Assembly (NCBI RefSeq): GCF_902830275.1
Contig: NZ_CADESW010000005.1
Span: forward strand, 62,001-126,000
Source of the DNA: Burkholderia stagnalis
Lineage (GTDB): Bacteria; Pseudomonadota; Gammaproteobacteria; Burkholderiales; Burkholderiaceae
Length of the DNA stretch: 64,000 nucleotides
Direction of reading: 5' to 3'
Both the position numbers and the translations under genes were made by a program. The notes under the pieces are model-generated. The model did no database searches. It was not told where the DNA came from and saw only the letters and a list, made by a program, of their open reading frames with translations. This document shows positions 52,242-60,507 of the stretch, piece after piece. The stretch's first letter is position 1; every line of letters begins with the position of its first letter.

Positions 52242-53003
52242 ATGAAACTCAGCGGAAACACCGTGTTCATCACCGGCGGCACGTCGGGCATCGGCCGCGC
52301 ACTGGCGGAAGCCTTCAGCGAGCGCGGCAACAAGGTCATCATCGCGGGGCGGCGCAAGGCGCTGCTCGACGAGATCGCGAAGCAGCACCCCGGCATCGAT
52401 ACCGTCGAGCTCGACGTCGGCGATGCGGCGCAGATTCACACGGTCGCCGCGCAGCTGATCGAGCGTTATCCGGCGCTGAACGTCGTGATCAACAACGCCG
52501 GCATCATGCCGTTCGACGACGCGGGCGGGGCGCTCGACGACGAACAGGCCGTCGGTCTCGTCAACACGAACCTGCTCGGCCCGGTGCGCGTGAGCGCCGC
52601 GTTCGTCGAGCACCTGAAGCGGCAGCCCGACGCGACGCTCATCAACAACAGCTCGGTGCTCGCATACGTGCCGCTCGCGGCCACCGCGCTGTACTCGGCC
52701 ACCAAGGCCGCGATTCACTCGTATACGCTGTCGCAGCGCTTCGCGCTGCGCAATACGAGCGTGCGCGTGCTCGAGATCGCACCGCCGTGGGTCGACACGG
52801 ACCTCGTGCACAAGAGCGGCGACCCGCGCGCGATGCCGCTCGATGCGTTCATCGCCGAAACGATGGCGCGGCTGGAAACGGCCACGACCGAGGTCGTGGT
52901 CGACGCGGCCCGATCGCTGCGCGACAACGCGGGCCCCGACGAGCACGCATTCGTCGAGCAGTTCAACCAGTTCATCGTCGACAACCCGATTCCCGTCGCG
53001 TAA
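52242..53003 (+). CDS. short-chain dehydrogenase/reductase, DltE-like
   Basis: 253 aa. FITGGTSGIGRALAEAFSER, VINNAGIMPFDD, LINNSSVLAYVPLAATALYS and YSATKAAIHSYT carry the nucleotide and catalytic motifs. The remaining LEIAPPWVDTDLVHKSGDPR is typical of DltE-type SDRs. Probably cotranscribed with the preceding SDR and, formerly, with the broken snoaL gene after it. Confidence 0.92.
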   Translation: MKLSGNTVFITGGTSGIGRALAEAFSERGNKVIIAGRRKALLDEIAKQHPGIDTVELDVGDAAQIHTVAAQLIERYPALNVVINNAGIMPFDDAGGALDDEQAVGLVNTNLLGPVRVSAAFVEHLKRQPDATLINNSSVLAYVPLAATALYSATKAAIHSYTLSQRFALRNTSVRVLEIAPPWVDTDLVHKSGDPRAMPLDAFIAETMARLETATTEVVVDAARSLRDNAGPDEHAFVEQFNQFIVDNPIPVA

Positions 53004-53033
53004 CGCGCGACGTCGACATTCATCGGTGAGGAT

Positions 53034-53212
53034 GTGGTGACTGCAACACTGGAAGAGCGGAACACCGCATGGGTGCTCGAAGCGCTGGATACGCTGTTCA
53101 ACCGGAAGGACTTCGAGCGGGCCGCGCAGTTCTGGTCCGACGCCTGCGTCCAGCACAGCCGGCATGTTCCGGCCCGGCGCGACGGGCTGTTCGGCCTGGT
53201 GCGTTCGACGCC
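53034..53212 (+). pseudogene. truncated SnoaL-like (NTF2-fold) gene
   Basis: From a GTG at 53034 or 53037 about 59 codons read as the N-terminus of a SnoaL/NTF2-like protein (TLEERNTAWVLEALDTLFNR, FERAAQFWSDACVQHSRHVP, RRDGLFGLVRS). Similarity then stops abruptly at the position where the minus-strand gene ends (53217). Normal proteins are about 130 aa. It follows two SDR genes and was presumably their operon partner. Confidence 0.7.
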
Positions 53213-53216
53213 GCGA

Positions 53217-53951
53217 TCACTTGGCCGAGGCCGAGCCGTCCTTGGGCGCAGGCGATGAAGCGCCGATGCTGCTCGACTGCCTGACGAGCTGCTCGGTCAT
53301 CGCGGCGGCGACTGCGTTCGACCCTGCGGACGAACCGTGCTGATCGGTACTCGAGCGAACCGGAAGGTTGGGCATCGGCAACGACGGATCGAGCTTGGCC
53401 GACTCGCGCACGAGGGCGGCCGTCTCGGGCGTCGTGCCCGGATTCGGCGTTGCGTGACGTTCCAGGCCATCGCGTCGGCGCGGCGCGCGTGGCGTCGGGG
53501 CTGTTTTAGACGCTGGCGAGTCCTGAGCATCGATCGTGACGACGGTGACGGACGGTGGCGCGCTCGGCTGGGCCGCTGGTTGCGGCTGCGCTTTCGGCGG
53601 CGGTTTCAGCTGCACGCTGACGCGCGGGGCCGCCGGGGTTGATGCGGGCGCCGGTTGCTGCGCCGTGACGACAGGCGCGGGCGGATGTTGCGACGCTGCG
53701 TCGGCCTGCTTCGCGGGTGCGGCGGGTGCGGCGGGTGCAGCAGGAACCGGCGCGGGCCGGATGCTGCCTTGCGTCGCGTGATCGTTGCCCGGTCGCACGT
53801 CTGCGGACAACGTTCGGGCAGGATCGGCGATACCGGCCGTGCCTTCTTCCATTGCACGGTGGTCGGCCTTGAGGAGCATCAGGTACGACGTGCCTGTCGC
53901 AACAACCAGAAGCCCCCCGGCAATCATCAGTGTCTTGCGGGCATTCCTCAT
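53217..53951 (-). CDS. Pro/Ala-rich inner-membrane-anchored protein
   Basis: 244 aa from the ATG at 53951 (an ATG six codons upstream is also in frame). One N-terminal membrane helix (LMIAGGLLVVATGTSYLMLL) is followed by a long disordered region rich in Pro, Ala, Gln and Lys (PAPVPAAPAAPAAPAKQADA), then a Ser-rich end. No enzymatic motif. The layout, a short cytoplasmic basic stretch, one helix and a periplasmic Pro-rich arm, resembles TonB-like or cell-envelope spacer proteins, but the TonB C-terminal domain is absent. It abuts the broken snoaL gene. Confidence 0.65.
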   Translation of the reverse strand: MRNARKTLMIAGGLLVVATGTSYLMLLKADHRAMEEGTAGIADPARTLSADVRPGNDHATQGSIRPAPVPAAPAAPAAPAKQADAASQHPPAPVVTAQQPAPASTPAAPRVSVQLKPPPKAQPQPAAQPSAPPSVTVVTIDAQDSPASKTAPTPRAPRRRDGLERHATPNPGTTPETAALVRESAKLDPSLPMPNLPVRSSTDQHGSSAGSNAVAAAMTEQLVRQSSSIGASSPAPKDGSASAK

Positions 53952-54073
53952 ACTTCGTTCACCGGGCATTCGATCGACATGACCGAACGATGATAAACGA
54001 CCGTCGTCGCACCCCCGACGACGAATACAATTTGTTGCATTGCCGCTGAGGCCCCGTTTCCCGGCGGCGATGC

Positions 54074-55219
54074 CTACCCGAACCGCACGCAATAGACAGG
54101 CGGCAAATGCGCGGAAACGAGGCGCCAGCTTTCGCCGCCGTCGCCGGACGTCCAGAGCCCGCCCGTGGTCGATCCCATTGCAAGGCGCGTGCCCGTGCCG
54201 TCGACCGCGAGCCCGTGGCGATACACGAGGTCATAGGCCGGCGCGGCGGGCAAGCCGTTCGAGAAGCGCTCGAACGTGCGGCCGCCGTCGCGTGTGCGCG
54301 TGACGACGAACCGGCCGTTCACCGGAATCCGGCATTCGTCCTTCACGGCGGGCACGAACCATGCGGTGTCCGCGTCGCGCGGGTGCACGGCCACCGCGAA
54401 ACCGAAGCTCGACGGCTGCGCTTCGATCCGCTGCCAGTGCGCCGCGCCGTCGGTCGAGCGGAAGATCGCGCAGTGATGCTGGGTCCACAGCACGTCGGGG
54501 TTGGCCGCGCATTGCACGACACGGTGCGGATCCTGCACGTTGGCGTCGCCGCGCCGCTCGGGCGGCATGTAGTCGGCCTCCATGCCGTCGGCAGTCACGC
54601 GCCACGTCGCGCCGCCGTCGTCGGTTTGCCAGACGCCGCCGCATGACACGCCGATCGACACGTGCCGGCTGTCGCGCGGGTCGACCATCACCGAATGGAT
54701 GCCCGGCGCGTCGTAGCCGCCGCCGAACCATTCGCGGCGTTCCGGGCGATCCCACAGTGCACGGTTGAGCGTCCATGTGTCGCCGCCGTCGTCGGAGCGG
54801 AACAGCCCGCCCGGAATCGTGCCGGCCCACAACGCGCCCGGCTCGTCCGGGCCGCCGGTTTCGAGCGACCAGATTTGCTGCAGCGACCATGGTGGCGCTG
54901 GCGGGGTGGGGTCGGCCGTACTCGCACCTGCGTTCGCGTTTGCGCTATCGCCCGGGGGCGCTTCGTCGGGCGGCTGCGGCGGGTAGACAGGCACCGCACA
55001 TGCTTCCCATTCGGTCTTCCCCGCACGCCGACGATGCAGCTTCACGCCGAAGTGGCCGAGATTGAGCGCGGCATACAGCGTTCCGTCGCGCGGATCGGGC
55101 AGCACCATGCTGACCGGCTCGCCCGCGAAATGCGGTTCGCCGAGCGTCCAGCCGCCGTTGCCGTCGGTCTGCAGAACGAACAGACCCTTTCGCGTCGCGA
55201 CCAGCAATCGATCATCCAT
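54074..55219 (-). CDS. BNR/Asp-box repeat (sialidase-like) propeller protein
   Basis: 381 aa, no signal peptide. Five Asp-box motifs are visible: RSDDGGDTW, QTDDGGATW, RSTDGAAHW, RTRDGGRTF and TSGDGGESW. They form a beta-propeller like sialidases and YCF48-type proteins. The catalytic arginine triad of true sialidases was not recognised, so a binding or structural role is as likely. A Pro/Ala insert (residues about 75-105) interrupts the first blade. It lies 39 nt below a MoaD-like gene; the two are probably cotranscribed. Confidence 0.85.
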   Translation of the reverse strand: MDDRLLVATRKGLFVLQTDGNGGWTLGEPHFAGEPVSMVLPDPRDGTLYAALNLGHFGVKLHRRRAGKTEWEACAVPVYPPQPPDEAPPGDSANANAGASTADPTPPAPPWSLQQIWSLETGGPDEPGALWAGTIPGGLFRSDDGGDTWTLNRALWDRPERREWFGGGYDAPGIHSVMVDPRDSRHVSIGVSCGGVWQTDDGGATWRVTADGMEADYMPPERRGDANVQDPHRVVQCAANPDVLWTQHHCAIFRSTDGAAHWQRIEAQPSSFGFAVAVHPRDADTAWFVPAVKDECRIPVNGRFVVTRTRDGGRTFERFSNGLPAAPAYDLVYRHGLAVDGTGTRLAMGSTTGGLWTSGDGGESWRLVSAHLPPVYCVRFG

Positions 55220-55258
55220 GTCGAGTGTCTCCGTGCCATGCTCGAAAACGTACCCCTG

Positions 55259-55528
55259 CTATCCGCCCGACAGCGCCTGCACGACATACACCCGGCTTTC
55301 GTCGCCGAGCGCGTCGGTGAGATGCTGGCGATCGCGCACCGGCCGGCCGTCGACGAACACGGCGAGATGCTTTCGCAGCGCGCCCTGATCGTCGAGGATG
55401 TAGCTGCGCAGCGGGGGCTGCTCGGTGAAGACGGTTTCAAGTGCTTCGCCGAGCGTGCGCGCGGCGATCTCGCGCTCGGGCGTTGCGATATGTCGCTGGA
55501 TCGAAGCCGCGAAGAAGAGGTGCGCCAT
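55259..55528 (-). CDS. MoaD/ThiS-family ubiquitin-like protein
   Basis: 89 aa with a beta-grasp pattern and the C-terminal di-glycine needed for adenylation and sulfur transfer (YVVQALSGG). AGRTLGEALETVF-like REIAARTLGEALETVF and AVFVDGRPVRDRQHL are typical. No moaE, thiG or E1-like gene is adjacent; its partner is the propeller protein. A sulfur-carrier or ubiquitin-like modifier role is possible but not shown. Confidence 0.85.
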   Translation of the reverse strand: MAHLFFAASIQRHIATPEREIAARTLGEALETVFTEQPPLRSYILDDQGALRKHLAVFVDGRPVRDRQHLTDALGDESRVYVVQALSGG

Positions 55529-55674
55529 GGCGGGAGGCCGGCGGACGAGCCGCGCGGGGAGGGCTGGGCCCGATGGTTCTGTAGTTTAGGCGATACGTCG
55601 CGGCCGTTCGACAGAAGCGTGCGAATCGGCAACAATGCGGGCCGGATTGATATTGAGTGACGGAGTGAGCTGGC

Positions 55675-56055
55675 ATGCCGCGATTGGCCTTGTCGATTGT
55701 CGCGCCCGCCGTTGACGACATCCTGGCGGGAAGGAAGCAGGTGGAGATTCGATCGTGGGCGCCGCCGTCGCTTCCGTTAGTCGATCTCGTGCTGGTGCAG
55801 AACACAGTCTATTTGTGACAGGACGGGCAGGAAGATCCGAACGGCGTCGCGCTCGCACTGGTCGACGTCGTCGGCGTACACGACTGGACGCCCGACGAAG
55901 CGCGTGCGCAAGGCAAGACATGGTGTGCCGGATACGTCTGCTGGGAGCTGGCCAACGTGCGTGCGATCGACCGGCCTCTCCCGTGCATCGCCAGGCGCGG
56001 CATCCATGCGCTGGCGCCCGCCTGCCTCGCGGCAACCTGGGGCTACGCGCGATGA
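55675..56055 (+). pseudogene. ASCH-domain gene with an in-frame stop
   Basis: From an ATG at 55675 the frame reads an ASCH-domain protein of about 126 codons: LALSIVAPAVDDILAGRKQV, EIRSWAPPSLPLVDLVLVQN, then TGA at 55816-55818 (codon 48), then QEDPNGVALALVDVVGVHDW and KTWCAGYVCWELANVRAI in the same frame. Both halves keep good coding character, so the stop looks recent; CGA to TGA would be one transition. ASCH proteins are RNA-associated or amidohydrolase-like. The end overlaps the cysS stop on the other strand. Confidence 0.75.
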
Positions 56056-57440
56056 TCGTCGCCGGCCGCGATCCGCACCGCCGTTTGTCCGTCCTTGCCG
56101 TCGTCGATTCGCCAGCCCAGCGTAAGCAACGTCGCTCGTATGCCGTCGGCCTTGGCCCAGTCCCGTTCGGCGCGCGCCCGTGCGCGTTCTTCGAGCAATG
56201 CCCGAATGTCGTCGGGAATCGCAGCGACGGCCGGCTTCCAGTCCCGCAATCCAAGCCCGAGCACCCCGTCGAAGTAGTCGACGGTCGCCCTCAGCGTCGC
56301 AGGCGGCAGGTCGCTTTTCGCGAGTTCCCACAGCACCGCGAGCGCCTTCGGCAGGTTCAGGTCGTCGTTCACTTCCGCGTCGAATCGTGCGGCGAAATCC
56401 GCATCGATGCCGCCGCCTTCCGGCCAGCCCGCATACGCGTTGCGAAGCCGATTCAACGCGGTGTGCGCCGCGTCGAGCGATGCCCAGCTGAAATGCAGCT
56501 TGCTGCGATAGTGCGCGGTGGCGCACAGATATCGGTACGCCAGCGGATCGACATGCCGGTCGCGCAGCGTTTCCAGCCGAATGAACGTGCCGCCCGACTT
56601 CGACATCTTCTCGGCGTCCAGCGTCAGGAAGTGCCCGTGCATCCAGAAGTTCGCGAGGCGTGTGCCGTGGGCCGCTTCGGTCTGCGCGATCTCGTTGCTG
56701 TGATGCACGGCGATATGGTCCTCGCCGCCGCAATGGATGTCGAACCACGTGCCGAGGTATTTCGCCGACATCGCCGAGCACTCGATATGCCAGCCCGGAA
56801 AGCCGCGGCCCCATGGGCTGTCCCATTCCATCTGACGCGTGACGCCGGCCGGGCTGAACTTCCACAGCGCGAAGTCCGTGATGCTCCGTTTCGCGCCGAG
56901 CGCGACGCGCTTGCCCGCCTGCAGCCCCGCGCGGTCCAGCCGCGCGAGGTAGCCGTAGTCGTCCTGCCGGCTGGTGTCGAAGTAGAGGCCGTCGTCCGTC
57001 CGATACGCGTAGCCCGCGCGTTCGATGTCGGCGATCAGCGCGATCTGCTCGCCGATGTGATCCGTCGCGCGGCACCAGACCGACGGCTCCAGCAGGTTCA
57101 GCACGCGCCAGTCCGAAACGAACGCATCCGTATAGCGTTTCGCGAGGGTCCACGCCGATTCGCCGGTGCGCCGGCTGCCTTTCTCCATCTTGTCCTCGCC
57201 TTCGTCGGCATCGGAAACCAGATGGCCGACGTCGGTGATGTTCACGACGTGACGCACGTCATGGCCGTTGCGCATCAGCGTGCGACGCAGGATGTCCTCG
57301 AACACGTAGGTGCGCAGGTTGCCGATATGCGCATGGTCGTAGACGGTCGGGCCGCAGCAATACATCCCGACGTAGCCGGGCTGGATCGGTTCGAATGGGC
57401 GCACGGTGCGCGACCAGGTGTCATACAACGCGAGCGGCAT
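56043..57440 (-). CDS. cysS: cysteinyl-tRNA synthetase, divergent form
   Basis: 465 aa from the ATG at 57440. Class I motifs: HIGN at 38-41 ([15 protein letters not shown]) and KMSKS at 278-282. Zinc ligands C29, C221, H246 and E250 are in place. The region [20 protein letters not shown] differs from the usual proteobacterial enzyme and resembles another bacterial/archaeal CysS branch. It is probably a second copy acquired by transfer. A terminator-like hairpin lies just before the start. It may charge tRNA-Cys or make cysteinyl adducts. Confidence 0.92.
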   Translation of the reverse strand: MPLALYDTWSRTVRPFEPIQPGYVGMYCCGPTVYDHAHIGNLRTYVFEDILRRTLMRNGHDVRHVVNITDVGHLVSDADEGEDKMEKGSRRTGESAWTLAKRYTDAFVSDWRVLNLLEPSVWCRATDHIGEQIALIADIERAGYAYRTDDGLYFDTSRQDDYGYLARLDRAGLQAGKRVALGAKRSITDFALWKFSPAGVTRQMEWDSPWGRGFPGWHIECSAMSAKYLGTWFDIHCGGEDHIAVHHSNEIAQTEAAHGTRLANFWMHGHFLTLDAEKMSKSGGTFIRLETLRDRHVDPLAYRYLCATAHYRSKLHFSWASLDAAHTALNRLRNAYAGWPEGGGIDADFAARFDAEVNDDLNLPKALAVLWELAKSDLPPATLRATVDYFDGVLGLGLRDWKPAVAAIPDDIRALLEERARARAERDWAKADGIRATLLTLGWRIDDGKDGQTAVRIAAGDDHRA

Positions 57441-57475
57441 GGCAAGGTCCTGTCGTGAAGGCGTTGAGCGAAAAC

Positions 57476-57505
57476 AAAAAAGCCGCCGGTTTTTCAACGG
57501 GCGGC
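57476..57505 (-). terminator. attenuator-like hairpin in the cysS leader
   Basis: On the minus strand GCCGCC (57500-57505), a 12-nt loop, GGCGGC (57482-57487), then six T. The T-tract ends only 35 nt before the cysS start, leaving no room for a promoter after it. It should therefore act inside the cysS transcript as an attenuator. It could also end the upstream mocR message. Confidence 0.65.
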
Positions 57506-57565
57506 CAGAGGCAGTCGATTCGACGTATAGCGCAGGCTAGACGCAGTTTCCCCCCGGCATGTCAT
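57494..57565 (-). CDS. possible 23-codon leader peptide of cysS
   Basis: A minus-strand frame starts at an ATG at 57565 (MTCRGETASSLRYT...), has Cys at codon 3 and ends at TGA within the attenuator loop, so its last codons (GCC GCC CGT) form the 5' arm of the hairpin. Ribosome movement could thus decide hairpin formation. No good ribosome site precedes the ATG, so translation is uncertain. Confidence 0.3.
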   Translation of the reverse strand: MTCRGETASSLRYTSNRLPLAAR

Positions 57566-57671
57566 GACAACATGCGAGAACGAACGAGGCGGGGAACGGG
57601 TAGGCGCTATGCATGCTGGCGATGGTAGCGTTTTCCGCGCGTCGTGGTCAATGGCATTGCGTCGCGAGCGC

Positions 57672-59006
57672 TCAGAACGTGTGGTCCGCAATCACCCGAG
57701 CCACGGTTTCGAGAGACTGCTCGAGCGTCGGCAGGCTGACGGAACCGAGCGCCAGCCGGATCGCATGAGGCACTTGCGGCGACGTCGCATACGGATGAGC
57801 CGTCGATACCGAAATGCGCTCGCGCTGCAGCGCCATCGCAACTGCGTCCGACCGAACCTCCGGTGCAAGCGGCAGCCACAGAAAGTACGACGCGGGATGG
57901 CCGACCCGTTTCACCCCGTGCAACATGCGCGCCGCGATGTCCTGGCGCAGTGCGGCATCCCGGCGTTTCTCGGCTTCGAGCAGCGCGACCGTGCCGTCGT
58001 CGATCCATCCGCAGGCGATGGCCGTCATCGTCGCGGGGGTGTTCCAGGTGGTCGCGCGAATCTTCCGCTCGATCTTCGGAATCCACTCGCGCGGCGCGTG
58101 GACGAAGCCGACGCGCAGCCCCGTCGCAACACTCTTCGACAGGCTCGATACGTAGACCGTCGTTTCCGGCGCGAGCGAGGCGAGCGGCGGCGGTGCGTGC
58201 TCGGCGAGGAACGCGTACGCCGCGTCCTCGATGATGAGCAGCCCGTGCCGTCGCGCGATCGCGACCAGTTCCCTGCGGCGCGCCGCACCCGTCACCCAGC
58301 CGAGCGGATTGTGCAGGGTCGGCATCGTGTAGACCGCGCGTACCCGTCGGCGCCTGCACAGTGCCGCCAATGCGTCCAGGTCGGGGCCGCGCCCGGCGGC
58401 CGGAATCGGCGCGAGCTCCAGTCGATTGGCCTCGGCTGCCAGCTTGAAGCCCGGGTAGGTGAGTGCGTCCACGGCCACCACGTCGCCGGGTTCGAGCAAC
58501 GCCATCGCGGTTGTCGTCAGCCCGTGCTGCGCGCCGCTGACGAGCAATACGGTTTCGGCCGTTGCCGCTTTCAGGCCGCGGTCGGACAGGTGCCGCGCCG
58601 CCGCCGCGCGCTCATGGTCGCGGCCGCCATGAGGCTGGTAGCGCAGCAGCGATTCGAGGTCGCCCCTGGCCGCGAGCTGGCGCAGCGCCGCCCGGAAAAG
58701 CTCGGCCTGGTCCGGCGACGACGGGTAGTTGAAGCTCAGGTCGACCGTGTCCGCGCCCCACGCATGCAGGTCGATGCCTTGCCCGAGCGGCAGCGGCTCC
58801 TTGACGAAGGTGCCGCGCCCCGTTTCGCCGCTGACCAGCCCCATCGCCCCCAGCTCCGCGTAAACGCGAGTCGCCGTCACCAGCGCGAGGCCCTCGCGCT
58901 CGGCCAGGTCGCGATGGGTCGGCAGGCGCGTGCCGGGAAGCAGACGGCCTGCGCGGATATCGGCCGCCAGGCGATCGACCAGTGGTTTGTAGCGGGGTTC
59001 GCGCAT
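57672..59006 (-). CDS. MocR-type GntR regulator with aminotransferase domain
   Basis: 444 aa from the ATG at 59006. N-terminal GntR winged helix (PLVDRLAADIRAGRLLPGTR, PTHRDLAEREGLALVTATRV). The rest is a fold-type I aminotransferase domain with SGAQHGLTTTAMALLEPGD, YTMPTLHNPLGWVTG and the PLP lysine in SSLSKSVATGLRVGF. MocR proteins sense PLP or amino-acid aldimines. Divergent from the DJ-1 gene at 59094, with repeats between them, so it likely controls that gene. Confidence 0.93.
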   Translation of the reverse strand: MREPRYKPLVDRLAADIRAGRLLPGTRLPTHRDLAEREGLALVTATRVYAELGAMGLVSGETGRGTFVKEPLPLGQGIDLHAWGADTVDLSFNYPSSPDQAELFRAALRQLAARGDLESLLRYQPHGGRDHERAAAARHLSDRGLKAATAETVLLVSGAQHGLTTTAMALLEPGDVVAVDALTYPGFKLAAEANRLELAPIPAAGRGPDLDALAALCRRRRVRAVYTMPTLHNPLGWVTGAARRRELVAIARRHGLLIIEDAAYAFLAEHAPPPLASLAPETTVYVSSLSKSVATGLRVGFVHAPREWIPKIERKIRATTWNTPATMTAIACGWIDDGTVALLEAEKRRDAALRQDIAARMLHGVKRVGHPASYFLWLPLAPEVRSDAVAMALQRERISVSTAHPYATSPQVPHAIRLALGSVSLPTLEQSLETVARVIADHTF

Positions 59007-59020
59007 GCCGGCGTATCCAT

Positions 59021-59047
59021 GACAATAATTTGATTGTATTGATTGTC
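59021..59047. promoter_or_regulatory. MocR operator candidate
   Basis: ACAAT (59022-59026) and ATTGT (59033-59037) form an inverted repeat, and ATTGT recurs at 59042-59046 as a direct repeat 9 bp on. Mixed direct and inverted repeats in a divergent region are usual for MocR regulators. The MocR and DJ-1 start codons flank it. Confidence 0.5.
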
Positions 59048-59093
59048 GGCCATAGCATGGCGCAATACAACTCACCGCCTGCACGAGGCCGCC

Positions 59094-59690
59094 ATGCACA
59101 TCGCCATCCTGACATTCGAAGGTTTCAACGAACTCGATTCGCTGATCGCGTTCAACGTCCTCAACAGGGTCGGAAAACCCGGCTGGCGCGTGTCGATCGC
59201 AAGCCCCGCGCCGCGCGTGCGGTCGATGAACGGCGTGGTGCTGGAGGCGCAGGCGTCGCTGGAGGAGGCCTGTGCGGCGGACGCCGTGCTCGTCGGCAGC
59301 GGGGTGCGAACCCGCGATATCGTCGCCGATGCCGGATTGATGTCGCGGCTCACGCTCGACCCGGCGCGCCAGCTGCTGGGCGCGCAATGTTCGGGCACGC
59401 TGGTGCTCGCCCGCTTGGGTTTGCTCGGCGATGTGCCGGCATGCACGGACCTGACGACGAAGCCCTGGGTCGAAGAGGCCGGCGTGCCGGTGCTCGACCA
59501 GCCGTTCGTGGCGCGGCACAACGTGGCGACCGCGGGAGGATGCCTGTCGTCGCCGTATCTCGCGGCGTGGGTGATTGCGCGTCTCGCGGGCGTCGATGCG
59601 GCGCGCGACGCGATTCACTATGTCGCGCCGGTGGGTGAGAAGAATGCCTATGTGACGCGCGCAATGGAGAATATTGCGCCGTTCCTCTGA
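59094..59690 (+). CDS. DJ-1/PfpI-family protein
   Basis: 198 aa from the ATG at 59094. MHIAILTFEGFNELDSLIAF with the conserved acid, and the nucleophile elbow LLGAQCSGTLVLARLGLLGD with Cys. ATAGGCLSSPYLAAWVIARL follows. It lies in the isonitrile hydratase/ThiJ-like branch rather than the Hsp31 branch seen at 18568. Divergent from the MocR regulator, a common pairing. Confidence 0.9.
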   Translation: MHIAILTFEGFNELDSLIAFNVLNRVGKPGWRVSIASPAPRVRSMNGVVLEAQASLEEACAADAVLVGSGVRTRDIVADAGLMSRLTLDPARQLLGAQCSGTLVLARLGLLGDVPACTDLTTKPWVEEAGVPVLDQPFVARHNVATAGGCLSSPYLAAWVIARLAGVDAARDAIHYVAPVGEKNAYVTRAMENIAPFL

Positions 59691-59765
59691 GGAATGCGCG
59701 GTGCGGCGTACTTCACCGAACTCGGGATCGGCCGTCGTGTCGAACGGCTATCACCGGAGACCTGA

Positions 59766-60050
59766 ATGAAGCGCCTGGGCTCGATCGCTGTACTCACCGT
59801 GCTTGCCGCCGCCTGCTCGCCGACGGCCTTCTGCGCAAGCCAGGACACCGTCCCGCCGATGGCGACGGAAGCACGAAATTGCGTCCCGCCGGCCGCCGCG
59901 GGCGCGCGTCGCCCGCCCTCGATCCGTGTGTGCGTGAGCGATCCCGACACGCAGCTGACCTTGCCCTGGTTCCTGACCGACATCATCAACGCGGTGAACA
60001 CGCGCCAATCGGGTGGTGAGTTGCTTCACCAGATGCGAAAGGATTTCTGA
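59766..60050 (+). CDS. small hypothetical exported protein
   Basis: 94 aa. Signal sequence MKRLGSIAVLTVLAAACSPT with a possible lipobox (LAAAC). The mature part has two more cysteines (RNCVPPAAAG, IRVCVSDPD) and ends LLHQMRKDF. No domain recognised. It stands alone, 75 nt after the DJ-1 gene. Confidence 0.6.
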   Translation: MKRLGSIAVLTVLAAACSPTAFCASQDTVPPMATEARNCVPPAAAGARRPPSIRVCVSDPDTQLTLPWFLTDIINAVNTRQSGGELLHQMRKDF

Positions 60051-60083
60051 GTCTCGGCCATCGGCTTTCCGGAAGGCACGAAC

Positions 60084-60332
60084 ATGAGTGAACTACGGTA
60101 TCCGAACGAAAGCCGCGCCTATCGCGAGGCACGCGACCTGTTGCTCAAGGAAGAACAGGAACTGGTCGACAAAGTGCGAGCGGTAGCGGTAAAGCGCCGC
60201 AGTCTTCCTCTTGGCGGCGAGTTGAAAGAGGACTACGTGTTCGAATGGGCCAGCGACGGGAAGGTCGGCACCACGCCGCCGCAGGATTTCAGGTCCGAGT
60301 TTCTGGAAAAGAACGATCTGGACAACACGTAG
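60084..60332 (+). pseudogene. DUF899 (thioredoxin-like) gene, N-terminal fragment
   Basis: 82 aa. The first 60 or so residues (MSELRYPNESRAYREARDLL, LKEEQELVDKVRAVAVKRRS, GELKEDYVFEWA) match the start of DUF899 proteins, thioredoxin-fold proteins of about 240 aa. The sequence then departs from the family (TPPQDFRSEFLEKNDLDNT) and stops before the thioredoxin core with its CPSC-like motif. Likely a truncated gene, possibly still expressed. Confidence 0.65.
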
Positions 60333-60507
60333 TCGTCAGATACCGCGCTCGTTCCCGGCCCCTCGCCCGGCCGATTCCCTGACTTGCGCCGCGCACAGCC
60401 TGCGCGCCGCCCGGCACGTCGTCCCGATTTGCGCTACCTTTTCGCTCACATGCATCGCGACATCGGCGTCGTCGATGCGATGGCGATACGGAGAGGACGA
60501 GGCGACT

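Noticed and set aside
55816..55818. Selenocysteine reading of the TGA in the ASCH gene
   Set aside because: No SECIS-like hairpin was recognised after the codon, and the family has no Cys at this place that I know of. Nonsense mutation or readthrough is simpler.
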